DNA of 64,000 bases, from NCBI RefSeq assembly GCF_041361465.1, contig NZ_JBGKAC010000001.1:1674001-1738000 (forward strand), written 5' to 3'. Both the position numbers and the translations under genes were made by a program. This document shows positions 1-7,087 of this stretch, in pieces; the stretch's first letter is position 1, and each line of letters begins with the position of its first letter. The notes under the pieces were generated by a model, which searched no databases, was not told where the DNA came from, and saw only the letters and a list, made by a program, of their open reading frames with translations. This DNA is from Halobaculum sp. MBLA0143 (GTDB taxonomy: Archaea > Halobacteriota > Halobacteria > Halobacteriales > Haloferacaceae).

Positions 1-147
1 CGACTCCCCGGTGCGTTCGTTCTCGACGTGGACGGAGAACCGCGACCGTTCGACGCCGCGCTCCCGGGCCGCCTCGCAGGTGTCACACTCACACCCGACG
101 GTGGGAGTGCCGGTCGTGTCGCCGGTCCCGAGCAGCGTCACCCGCAT
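1..147 (-). CDS. MBL-fold metal-dependent hydrolase, N-terminal part (runs off the left edge)
   Basis: Only the first 49 codons are inside the window. They read from an ATG at 147 and begin MRVTLLGTGDTTGTPTVGCE, followed by CxCDTC and an Arg/Glu-rich stretch. The opening beta strand with a GTGxxxGxP turn and the early cysteine cluster are typical of the PhnP / phosphoribosyl cyclic phosphodiesterase branch of the metallo-beta-lactamase fold. The HxHxDH metal motif would lie outside the window, so the exact substrate cannot be given. The start lies 3 bases from the stop of the upstream DHH gene, which suggests co-transcription with it. Confidence 0.72.
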   Translation of the reverse strand, partial: MRVTLLGTGDTTGTPTVGCECDTCEAARERGVERSRFSVHVENERTGES

Positions 148-150
148 CCG

Positions 151-1407
151 TCAGTCGTCCGCCGTCGCGGCGGTCTCTGTGCCGTCCGCCTCGATGTCGT
201 CGGCGACCCGTTCGAACGCCGCGAGGATCACTCGTTTCGCGGCCTCACCCTCCGTCGTCCAGTGACGGGCCACGTCCAGCATGTCGTCGTAGATGTCGGG
301 CTTGCAGCCGGCGGCCTTCGGGTGACCGCCGCCGTTGACCTGCCCGGCCACCTCGTGGGCCCGTTCGAACGTCTCGCTGCCGCGGATCGACGCGCTGCCG
401 GCCGGCTTGACGATCACGGCCGCGTCGGCGCCTCGCTCGCGGAGCGTCTCCGCAACCTCGTTCTGTGAACACCGGCCGTACGTCACGCCGACCGTCCACG
501 GGCCGATCTCGTGTGTCTCCGCCCGACGGACGGCTGCGTCGATCAACGCCTCCTTCTCCTCGCGGCGAGCGTCGACGTACCCCCGGATCGGCTCCGGGAG
601 GTCGACGCCGTACGCGCCGACGACGGCCGCGTACTCCGCGGGTGAGCTCCAGAAGGAGTAGTCCGCCAGGTCGTCGCTCCGTTCGTCCTCCTTCAGCCAG
701 AGGTCGTGGTCGCGGGTGACGGCCGCCAGCGTCTCGAACCGCTCGGGGAACTCGTGGTCCAACGACCGCAGTGTCACGTCCGCGGAACACTCCTCGTCGC
801 TGTCGCCGACGACTAGCTCGATCCCGTGCTCGCGGATCGCCGCCGCCGTCTCGTCGTCCCACTGGTGGTGGTCGTACCAGGCGACCGACGACGCCCGCTC
901 GACGAGGTTCGACAGCGCCGGCTCCACGCTGCCGGCGTCGTCCGGACAGATGTCACAGACGAACACATCGACGCCCGGCTCGGCGTGTTCGGCCGCGCGC
1001 CCCAACTGCTCTCGCAGGCTGTGTGGCCCGGCCGGCAGTAGCGCGACCGTCGAGTCGGCCAACAGTCCGCCGTCGTCGTCGACGGTGACGTTGTCGGCGT
1101 CGGCCGCCAGCGCCGCCGTGTCCAGTTCGTCGGTCGTCCGGTCGTCGTCGATCCGTGCGTCACGGTACGCCTCGAACGGCGCCGGGTCGACGACGGCGTC
1201 GTACGCCTCCCGGACGAGCGCGACACACGCCAGCCCGTCGGCGTCGGAGTCCGTCACGACCACCACGTCCGCGCCCGCCACTGCCGACGCCGCCCGTTCG
1301 TCGACTCGCTCGTCGTCCAAGGAGTCGGGATAGAAGAACCCCGTCCCGGGGAGTCGTGACTTCCGGTCGAGTGAGAGTGTCGCGTCGTCGATCAGATCTT
1401 CGTCCAT
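151..1407 (-). CDS. DHH/DHHA1-family phosphoesterase
   Basis: This 418-residue protein has the RecJ-like DHH architecture. The DSDADG motif (residues 53-58) corresponds to the usual DHDADG metal site, YDHHQWDD is the DHH motif in mid-protein, and a GQVNGGGHPKAAG segment is the DHHA1 GGGH substrate-binding motif near the C-terminus. The family hydrolyses phosphodiesters in single-stranded DNA ends, nano-RNA or cyclic dinucleotides. In archaea, members of this size are usually annotated as RecJ-like exonucleases or simply DHH proteins. The ATG at 1407 is preferred over a longer reading to 1599 because the extension is Arg/Pro-rich and a TATA-like run (cgtttttcacg on the minus strand) sits about 27 bases upstream. 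The next gene starts 3 bases after its stop. Confidence 0.88.
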   Translation of the reverse strand: MDEDLIDDATLSLDRKSRLPGTGFFYPDSLDDERVDERAASAVAGADVVVVTDSDADGLACVALVREAYDAVVDPAPFEAYRDARIDDDRTTDELDTAALAADADNVTVDDDGGLLADSTVALLPAGPHSLREQLGRAAEHAEPGVDVFVCDICPDDAGSVEPALSNLVERASSVAWYDHHQWDDETAAAIREHGIELVVGDSDEECSADVTLRSLDHEFPERFETLAAVTRDHDLWLKEDERSDDLADYSFWSSPAEYAAVVGAYGVDLPEPIRGYVDARREEKEALIDAAVRRAETHEIGPWTVGVTYGRCSQNEVAETLRERGADAAVIVKPAGSASIRGSETFERAHEVAGQVNGGGHPKAAGCKPDIYDDMLDVARHWTTEGEAAKRVILAAFERVADDIEADGTETAATADD

Positions 1408-1626
1408 GCACGGTGTTGGCGCCGTGGCGTGAAAAACGACTGCGGTCCCGATCGCGGGTGAACGCCCGCGACGGAGACTGGTGTCGAGGGTGCCGCTCGT
1501 GGCCGACGGGGCCGGACGCGAGGGTGACACAGTCCTCGCGCCCGACCGCGGCGGCCGGCGGCGAGGCGCCGCGGGGGACGCGCCGTCCGTCCGCGACACG
1601 AGTGGACCCGCGTGGGCCCGAACTGT

Positions 1627-1776
1627 CTACTCCTGGTGGACTGCGAGGTTGCGCACGTCACCTCCACAGTCGTCACACCGGCCTGGGTTGGAGTTGGCCT
1701 CCGTCCGACCGGCACACTCGACACACTCGAACAGTCCGCCCGACGACTCGTACGGGTCGATATTCACTACTGGCAT
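1627..1776 (-). CDS. small rubrerythrin-like zinc-ribbon protein (DUF7129-like)
   Basis: A 49-residue protein starting MPVVNIDPYESSGG and carrying two CxxC knuckles (CVEC and CDDC) separated by 15 residues. This is a single rubredoxin/rubrerythrin-type zinc ribbon. Very similar short proteins are widespread in haloarchaea; I recall them as DUF7129 rubrerythrin-like domain proteins, with no established function. The ATG at 1776 is chosen over an upstream start at 1827 because a TTAACA-type promoter element lies about 27-33 bases upstream of it (around 1803-1808), which fits a leaderless transcript. Confidence 0.78.
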   Translation of the reverse strand: MPVVNIDPYESSGGLFECVECAGRTEANSNPGRCDDCGGDVRNLAVHQE

Positions 1777-1865
1777 CGTACTCAGACCTTTATCGAGATG
1801 TGTGTTAAGGATTGCCCATATACGCACTCTGACTGTATCAGGTGATTATACACATGGAAGGTAGG

Positions 1866-2681
1866 CTACGAGAGTTCTAGTGACTCTGCTATCCTGACTG
1901 CGGCGATTAACGGAAGAAGGCACCACATGACCAGGACGACAGGGGCGATCCAGCCGGCAGGAACTGGAGCTCCAAAAAACGAAACGACGAGGGTGAGGTA
2001 GCTTTTCCCCCCGAGGTACTGGAGCCCGACGAGGAACGCATTTCCGGGCGCGAGAAACAACACACCTCGCCGGAGTTCAAGTGGAAACGACAGTTCTAGG
2101 CGGCTTGCCAGCGCCACGGCGACTACATCGGGTGACACCGGAAACAGTGTATTCCAACACACGACGCCTACCACGTATAAAACGATAGCAGCGAGAAACG
2201 CGCGTCGCTGTGTATTAGCGAAGACAGAGACAGCGGTCCCTACAGCGAGCCAACTCACGGTCAACATCATGATCAAACCGAACAGCACTGCTGGCCGTCC
2301 GGCCGGGGCACTGTACACTGTCGCAAGCCCTGTGGTCACGGCAGTGAGTAGTCCAAACCCGACGCCGAGTACACCACACCGCGTCACGAACGATCCAAGA
2401 ACTACATCTCTGCGTCTCCCTGGAAGAGTGAACAACAGTCGAAGCGTTCCCGACTCTCTGTGCCCGGCAATTGACGAGACGCCAAGCAGTAGTCCGACAG
2501 CCGGGAAGAGAAGCTGTCCAACGAATAAAACGAGCCCGTAGATGCTCGAGAGCGAGAATCCAGCAATTCGGGCACCAGTCACGCCAATCAAGCATCCGCC
2601 GAACAGTCCCAGAACGAGGAGTCCAGCGCGAGAGCGCCACAACTCAACGAGGTCACGGCGGGCATACGGACGGATGTTCAC
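1866..2681 (-). CDS. ABC-2 type transporter permease of the cysteine-rich peptide module
   Basis: A 271-residue hydrophobic protein with about six membrane segments and a short cytoplasmic N-terminus (MNIRPYARRDLVELWRSR), the usual layout of ABC-2 permeases. The segment SIAGHRESGTLRLLFTLPGRR is the conserved region after the second helix that contacts the ATPase. It overlaps the ATPase gene by 4 bases (ATGA), so translation is probably coupled. Codon use and base composition are visibly more AT-rich than in the flanking genes, as in the next two genes. With the ATPase it should form a full transporter; the cysteine-rich exported protein at the head of the operon suggests a role in its maturation, export or self-immunity. 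That role is inferred from gene order only. Confidence 0.88.
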   Translation of the reverse strand: MNIRPYARRDLVELWRSRAGLLVLGLFGGCLIGVTGARIAGFSLSSIYGLVLFVGQLLFPAVGLLLGVSSIAGHRESGTLRLLFTLPGRRRDVVLGSFVTRCGVLGVGFGLLTAVTTGLATVYSAPAGRPAVLFGLIMMLTVSWLAVGTAVSVFANTQRRAFLAAIVLYVVGVVCWNTLFPVSPDVVAVALASRLELSFPLELRRGVLFLAPGNAFLVGLQYLGGKSYLTLVVSFFGAPVPAGWIAPVVLVMWCLLPLIAAVRIAESLELS

Positions 2682-3595
2682 GACTCGCCTCCGTGAACAG
2701 TCCTGTCGAACAGTGCGTCGAGTGACGCACCGTCGGTACTGAGGTCTTCAACTTCGACTTCGTTGAGAGCAGTCTCGACGGCCGTGATCCTATCGCCCGC
2801 TGTCTCACACGTCACCGTGACCCACTGTCCATCTATCTCAACCGACTGGACGCCGTCTTGTGGTGCCAGCACTGCACTGAGTGCCTCAGGACGGTTCAAA
2901 ACTCGGAATCCGACGCTCAAACTGAGTGCCCCAAGAGAGCCGTCTGCAACTGACACTGTCCTCTCGATCTGTCCATCGTGAAGAATCCCCACACGGTCGC
3001 ACATCGTCTCGACTTCTTCGAGACGGTGGCTCGATAGGAAAACGGACGTTCCGTCGTTCCTTAGCTCTGTGACGAGTTGCCGAATTTCTCTGATTCCGTC
3101 TGGGTCGAGTCCACTCGTCGGCTCGTCGAGAACCACGAGTTCCGGATCACCGACAAGTGCCATCGCTAGCCAGAGTCGCTGTTGCATCCCGGTTGAGTAC
3201 TCCGATGCCGGACGGTCGTGTGCTTCTGAATCGAGACCGACGTGCGAGAGTCGTTCAATCGGGTCGACAGCTACTCCTCGTGTTCGGGCCACAAACTCGA
3301 CATGTTCGGTACCAGTGAGGTTCGGGAATGGTGTCACTCCCTCCGGAAGCACCCCGACACGTTGGTGTATCTCGTTACGGTGTGTCTCGACATCGTACCC
3401 AAGCACTCGTGCTGTCCCACTCGTTGGTGATCGGAGTCCAAGAAGAACGTTGATCGTGGTCGACTTTCCTGCCCCATTCGGACCGAGAAAGCCGAACACC
3501 GTTCCCGACTCAACTTCGAGGTCGAGTCCGTCAAGAACGACTGTGCCGCCGAACGATTTAGAGAGATCGTTCAATTCTAGTGCAGAGGATGACAT
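2678..3595 (-). CDS. ABC transporter ATP-binding protein of the cysteine-rich peptide module
   Basis: A 305-residue ATPase with Walker A GPNGAGKS (residues 39-46), an ABC signature variant STGMQQRLW, Walker B VVLDEPTSGLDP and an H-loop SSHRLEE. The C-terminal ~85 residues are a beta-rich extension like that in CcmA/NatA-type drug- and bacteriocin-immunity ATPases. It lies 15 bases downstream of the cysteine-rich protein gene and overlaps the permease gene by 4 bases, so the three genes form one transcription unit. NatA-type pairs often protect the producer against a membrane-active peptide or export it, but no substrate can be read from the sequence. Confidence 0.93.
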   Translation of the reverse strand: MSSSALELNDLSKSFGGTVVLDGLDLEVESGTVFGFLGPNGAGKSTTINVLLGLRSPTSGTARVLGYDVETHRNEIHQRVGVLPEGVTPFPNLTGTEHVEFVARTRGVAVDPIERLSHVGLDSEAHDRPASEYSTGMQQRLWLAMALVGDPELVVLDEPTSGLDPDGIREIRQLVTELRNDGTSVFLSSHRLEEVETMCDRVGILHDGQIERTVSVADGSLGALSLSVGFRVLNRPEALSAVLAPQDGVQSVEIDGQWVTVTCETAGDRITAVETALNEVEVEDLSTDGASLDALFDRTVHGGES

Positions 3596-3610
3596 TAGTA
3601 AGGGAGGGGG

Positions 3611-4255
3611 CTAGCAGTACGAGCTACAGAGGAAGCCACAGTCACAACAGACGCAACTACAGTCACACTGGTTACAGTACTGGAGACAGTCGCCTGTGTA
3701 CGGATCCTCGGTACAGCAGACCGTGTTGCAGTCGCAGTCCTGACAGTGCCCTGGGTCGAGACAGCCTTGTGGTTCCACATCCGGCATACTGCCGTACGTC
3801 TTGAGGCTTCCCTCCCCCAGAGGTTCACCGTCTTCGGTAGGATTCAACACAGCGTGTGCTGCGTCCATCTCTGGGAACACCGACACGGAGAGATAGCCTC
3901 GTTCAACCTTCCGGAACACCTTGATCCTCGGCGTGAACTGAGTGTTGAACTGAGCCACCGTGACGAGTTCTCCTTCACCGTCAGCGGGTTCACTCAGTTC
4001 CGTCAGGTTGTTGACTCGGCCGTTGGGTAGGACTCCATCGTCAGCGAGTTCGTTCAGTAGTTCCGTCTGTTCGTGTACAGCACGACTCACACGTCTTGGG
4101 TCCCTGAACTCTGCAGTGAGTTCTCGTTTCCGAGCGTCGGTCGGTTCTGTGTCTGACTTCTTTGCTGCTGCAGTGCCGAGTCCAGCCACACCGACAGCCG
4201 CCGCAGCGCCCTGTAGTACTGCTCTTCTCCTCGGACCGTCTTCCGTTTCTGACAT
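3611..4255 (-). CDS. Tat-exported protein with a 16-cysteine C-terminal domain (candidate halocin-like precursor)
   Basis: A 214-residue protein. Residues 1-31 form a Tat signal (RRRAVLQG followed by an Ala/Gly-rich helix ending TAAAKK). Residues 32-164 form a charged region with no cysteine at all. The last 50 residues hold 16 cysteines at 165, 171, 174, 176, 180, 181, 190, 194, 197, 199, 201, 203, 204, 206, 210 and 214, the last being the C-terminal residue. Tat leader, Cys-free middle and Cys-rich tail is the layout of halocin C8 precursors, in which the tail is the active peptide and the middle part is the immunity protein. The tail here is more hydrophilic and richer in CxC/CC than halocin C8, so a metal-binding role is also possible. 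The ATG at 4255 is preferred over a TTG 15 bases upstream. The function is not known. Confidence 0.82.
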   Translation of the reverse strand: MSETEDGPRRRAVLQGAAAAVGVAGLGTAAAKKSDTEPTDARKRELTAEFRDPRRVSRAVHEQTELLNELADDGVLPNGRVNNLTELSEPADGEGELVTVAQFNTQFTPRIKVFRKVERGYLSVSVFPEMDAAHAVLNPTEDGEPLGEGSLKTYGSMPDVEPQGCLDPGHCQDCDCNTVCCTEDPYTGDCLQYCNQCDCSCVCCDCGFLCSSYC

Positions 4256-4320
4256 CGATTTACACGACAACGAGAAGATTGTTAACTTTTTTGTTTATTT
4301 TTGTCTAGAACTTTTGCTGG
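4256..4320 (-). promoter_or_regulatory. AT-rich promoter region of the cysteine-rich peptide operon
   Basis: The 65 bases upstream of the ATG are strikingly AT-rich, with an aaaataaacaaaaaag run on the minus strand at about 4280-4296. An archaeal TATA element is expected here, but no single best match can be chosen by eye. Confidence 0.45.
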
Positions 4321-5454
4321 TTATGACAAGATCTCGTTCTCAGTCAGCTCCACCGCCTTCTGTGCGGCGCCGACGCTCGTGAGGTAGCCCGCGCCGACGG
4401 TCGTCTTGGCCGCCTTCGCGGCCGCCCCGGTGAGCACGGTCGGCCCCAGCTGTGCGACGGCACCGTCGCCGACGGAGACGAGCCAGCCGGGTACGTCGAA
4501 GCGGTAGCGGGCGAGTCGTGGGCTGAACCCGTCCGTGCCGCCGTCGACGAGCCGTTCGAGGTTCGTCGCCGCCGTCTTCGCCTCTCGAATCGCCGCCGAG
4601 GCGCTGGCGGGCACCGCCTCCCCGTCGGCGCCGACCACGCGAGCGGCGTCACCCACCGCCAGTGTGCGATCCGTCAGGCGGAGGTCCGCCTGCACGACCG
4701 GGCGGTCGCCGTCGGCGGCCGGTTGGCCGGCGATTCCACCGGTCCACACGAGCGTGTCGGCCGAGAGGTCGCGCCCGTCCGTGACCACCTCCCCGTCGCC
4801 GACGGCGGTGACGGTCGTGTCCGTCCGGATCTCGATCCCACGGTCTACGAGCGCCTCCCGCACGGCCCGGCGGAAGTTCGCGGGGAAGTTCGGCGCGACC
4901 GTCTCCAGCTGCTCGACGAGCGTCACCGACACGTCCTCCGGGACGGTGGCTCCCTCCTCGCGGGCGAGCGCGGCGATCTCGCCGGCGACCTGGACCCCCG
5001 AGAGGCCGGCGCCGCCGACCACTACGTCGCCGCCGTCGGCGATCGTGTCGAGCGCGTCCTCGCGGATCGCCGCCGCGTCTTCGAGCGTCTTCAACGGGTG
5101 GGCGTGTTCGCGGAGTCCGTCGATCCCGTAGTAGGCCGTGTCGGAGCCGAACGCGACGGCGCCGTAGTCGTACTGGAGCGTGTCGCCGGACGCGAGCTCG
5201 ACGTGGCCCGTCTCCGGGTCGAAGGAGTCGACGGGGTCGGTGACGATCTCCGCGCGGTCCAGCACGTCCGCGAGCGGCACCCGGACGGCCTCGGCGACCG
5301 CCGGGCGACGGACCGCACGGTGGATCTCGTGTGTCAGGACGTGGTCGGGCCCGTCGTCGACGACGGTCAGGTCCACGTCCGGCGGGAGCGACCGTTCGAG
5401 TCTCCGCGCGACGCCGAGCCCGGCGTAGCCGGCACCCAGGACGGCAACGTGCAT
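4321..5454 (-). CDS. NAD(P)/FAD-dependent oxidoreductase, type II NADH dehydrogenase-like
   Basis: A 377-residue flavoprotein of the pyridine nucleotide-disulfide family. The N-terminal MHVAVLGAGYAGLGVARRL is the FAD Rossmann motif. GGDVVVGGAGLSGVQVAGEI in mid-protein is the second, NAD(P)H-binding, dinucleotide motif. A TLAVGDAARV segment near the C-terminus is the conserved flavin-binding region. The absence of a redox CxxxxC pair and the C-terminal amphipathic stretch favour the NDH-2 branch, which passes electrons from NADH to menaquinone at the membrane without pumping protons. The start at 5454 is the first ATG adjoining the Rossmann strand. It reads toward the cysteine-rich module but has normal high GC, so it marks the edge of that module. 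Confidence 0.86.
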   Translation of the reverse strand: MHVAVLGAGYAGLGVARRLERSLPPDVDLTVVDDGPDHVLTHEIHRAVRRPAVAEAVRVPLADVLDRAEIVTDPVDSFDPETGHVELASGDTLQYDYGAVAFGSDTAYYGIDGLREHAHPLKTLEDAAAIREDALDTIADGGDVVVGGAGLSGVQVAGEIAALAREEGATVPEDVSVTLVEQLETVAPNFPANFRRAVREALVDRGIEIRTDTTVTAVGDGEVVTDGRDLSADTLVWTGGIAGQPAADGDRPVVQADLRLTDRTLAVGDAARVVGADGEAVPASASAAIREAKTAATNLERLVDGGTDGFSPRLARYRFDVPGWLVSVGDGAVAQLGPTVLTGAAAKAAKTTVGAGYLTSVGAAQKAVELTENEILS

Positions 5455-5503
5455 ACTCGCTCTCGGAGCCCGACGCGAAAGAGCGTAGTGGTCTGCCCGG
5501 CGG

Positions 5504-6508
5504 TCAGAACAACGCGTCGTCGACGGTTCGCGCGGGACCACCGACCTCCCAGACGTCCGTCTCCACACCCACCTCGCCGATCCGGTCGGCCACCCGGTCG
5601 GCGTGGTCGGCCGTCGTGTTGACGTAGACGCTCGCGCCCGTGTCCGTCGAGAAGTACACCGGCACGTCCTCGTCGGTCCGGAGCTCTCGGACGGCGTTGA
5701 ACACCGCGATCGTCTCCGGCTGCCAGTACACCCACCCCGCCGGCCCGGTCATCGTCGTCGCCGCCAGCGACAGCGAGTCGTGTTCCGCGATCTCGAACGT
5801 CCGGTGGAACTCGCCGTCCCGGAGCGCGTCGCGCGCCTCGGCGAGTTGGTCCTGAACGTGCGCCCGTCTGGCGTCGAACATGTGGCTGTCCGCGGCCTCG
5901 CGGTGGGCCGCCTCCGTCTCTTTGTACGACGGAACGAGCGCCGTGACGATCCGGAGATCCTCCTCCAGGTCGAACGGCTCCCCGTCCAGTTCGCCGGTGC
6001 CGGCCTCGATCCGCTCCGAGCGGCTGTCGTGGTCGTTCAGTCCCGTGTGGAGGTCCGAGTACGCACCCGTCACCGCCCGGGCGGCCGACGACGACCCGCG
6101 GCGGGCGAACGCCGACACCTCCGGTCGGGTCAGATCCAAGCCAGCCGCCTCGCAGGCGGCGTACGCCAGCGCCGCGAAGCCGGAGGCCGACGACCCGAAG
6201 CCGACGTTCGACGGGAAGGAGTTCGCCGACTCCACCCGGACGGCGTGGTCGAACCCCGCGTGTTCGCGGATCGCGTCGACGACGTTGTCGATCCGCTCTG
6301 CGCCGCGCCCCTCGGCCGGCTCCCCGTCGATCAGGTAGGTGTCCTCGCTCGCGTCCGGCTCCCACGCCACCGTGGTCGTCGTGTTCGACGGCGCCGTGCA
6401 GACGCTGATCGAGTCGTGGTACGGGTGGCGCCCCTCCGTCTCCCGGAGCCCGTGGTACTTCACGAGCCCCTGAATCGGGTGGGCCCTGGCAGTCGCCTTG
6501 CCTGTCAT
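5504..6508 (-). CDS. mvaD: phosphomevalonate decarboxylase (haloarchaeal MvaD)
   Basis: A 334-residue GHMP-superfamily protein. VESANSFPSNVGFGSSASG is the glycine/serine-rich phosphate loop of diphosphomevalonate decarboxylases. TGAYSDLHTGLND and a C-terminal PVYFSTDTGASVYVNT (the GAGPNV-equivalent motif) also fit the family. Haloarchaeal members are known to act on mevalonate 5-phosphate, giving isopentenyl phosphate for the archaeal branch of the mevalonate pathway that feeds ether-lipid synthesis. I infer that specificity from the lineage; it is not visible in the residues. A TATA-like gcataacccg lies about 27 bases upstream of the ATG, consistent with a leaderless mRNA. Confidence 0.9.
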   Translation of the reverse strand: MTGKATARAHPIQGLVKYHGLRETEGRHPYHDSISVCTAPSNTTTTVAWEPDASEDTYLIDGEPAEGRGAERIDNVVDAIREHAGFDHAVRVESANSFPSNVGFGSSASGFAALAYAACEAAGLDLTRPEVSAFARRGSSSAARAVTGAYSDLHTGLNDHDSRSERIEAGTGELDGEPFDLEEDLRIVTALVPSYKETEAAHREAADSHMFDARRAHVQDQLAEARDALRDGEFHRTFEIAEHDSLSLAATTMTGPAGWVYWQPETIAVFNAVRELRTDEDVPVYFSTDTGASVYVNTTADHADRVADRIGEVGVETDVWEVGGPARTVDDALF

Positions 6509-6699
6509 ACCTCGGGAAGGTGCCGGTGTCGGGTTATGCGTTCCGACTCCGGTCGTTGCCCGAGGTGTCGTGGCGGGTACTCCTCGTCCTCGAACTCGGG
6601 ATCAGTCGCCGCCCGTGTCTCTGGGGCTGGGTCCGTCTCGTCGGCGAGTCCGGTCCGGAGGCCGACGCCGTGCTCGGGGAGACGTCTCGTGTCGTCCAC
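6505..6699 (-). CDS. possible small acidic/basic protein overlapping the mvaD start
   Basis: A 64-codon frame whose TGA overlaps the mvaD ATG in an ATGA arrangement. It has GC-rich third codon positions like real genes here and many Asp, Glu and Arg residues, but no recognisable motif. Against it, mvaD appears to have its own promoter inside this frame. It may be chance coding in a GC-rich spacer. Confidence 0.28.
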   Translation of the reverse strand: MDDTRRLPEHGVGLRTGLADETDPAPETRAATDPEFEDEEYPPRHLGQRPESERITRHRHLPEV

Positions 6700-6815
6700 C
6701 GGTCGAGGTCTGCGAGTCGCGCCGTCTCGGCCAGTCGTTTAACGATACTGGGGTCTGTCGCTCTGTGGCCCACAACCGACTGTGGTTTTTGTCTCGACAC
6801 TGGTTACGGTGTGGT
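6509..6815. other. 307-base spacer between mvaD and the glutaredoxin gene
   Basis: The spacer is divergent. It holds the mvaD promoter at its left end, the doubtful 64-codon frame, and the upstream region of the glutaredoxin gene (a gtttaacg element near 6736 and a T-rich tggtttttgtc at 6783). I see no RNA gene or repeat. Confidence 0.5.
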
Positions 6816-7061
6816 GTGCCAGAGCTCGAACTGTACGACCGCGAGGACTGTCCGTACTCGAAGCGTGTCCGCGACACGCTCGACGAACTGGGACTAGAGT
6901 ACGACGAGACACTCGTCCCGAACGCACACAAGAATCGGACGGAGGTAGAGGAGCTGACCGATCAGACCGGTGTCCCAGTGTTGTTCGACAGTAACGCCGA
7001 CGGTGGGTTCCTCGCAGACACCGACGAGATCGTCTCACACCTGGAGCGACAGTACGCCTGA
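6816..7061 (+). CDS. glutaredoxin-family protein with CPYS active site
   Basis: An 81-residue thioredoxin-fold protein with CPYSKR at residues 12-17, a conserved TGVPVLFD cis-proline segment and a C-terminal LADTDEIVSHLE helix. This is the grx layout: beta-alpha-beta, active site, cis-Pro, then helix. The second cysteine of the classical CPYC is a serine, so it may work as a monothiol glutaredoxin or use another thiol such as gamma-glutamylcysteine, the main low-molecular-weight thiol of haloarchaea. The GTG at 6816 is used because the fold begins immediately after it; longer readings of the frame are low-complexity spacer. Confidence 0.88.
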   Translation: MPELELYDREDCPYSKRVRDTLDELGLEYDETLVPNAHKNRTEVEELTDQTGVPVLFDSNADGGFLADTDEIVSHLERQYA

Positions 7062-7087
7062 CACCGTTGTCTCGTCGTGTGGCTCGG

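Noticed and set aside
1408-1599. Extension of the DHH protein to 482 residues
   Set aside because: The extra residues are Pro/Arg-rich and a TATA-like box sits before the internal ATG at 1407.
3611-4255. The 16-cysteine protein read as a plain ferredoxin or metallothionein
   Set aside because: No CxxCxxCxxxCP ferredoxin motif exists, and a Tat signal with a long Cys-free middle part is not a metallothionein layout; metal binding by the tail stays possible.
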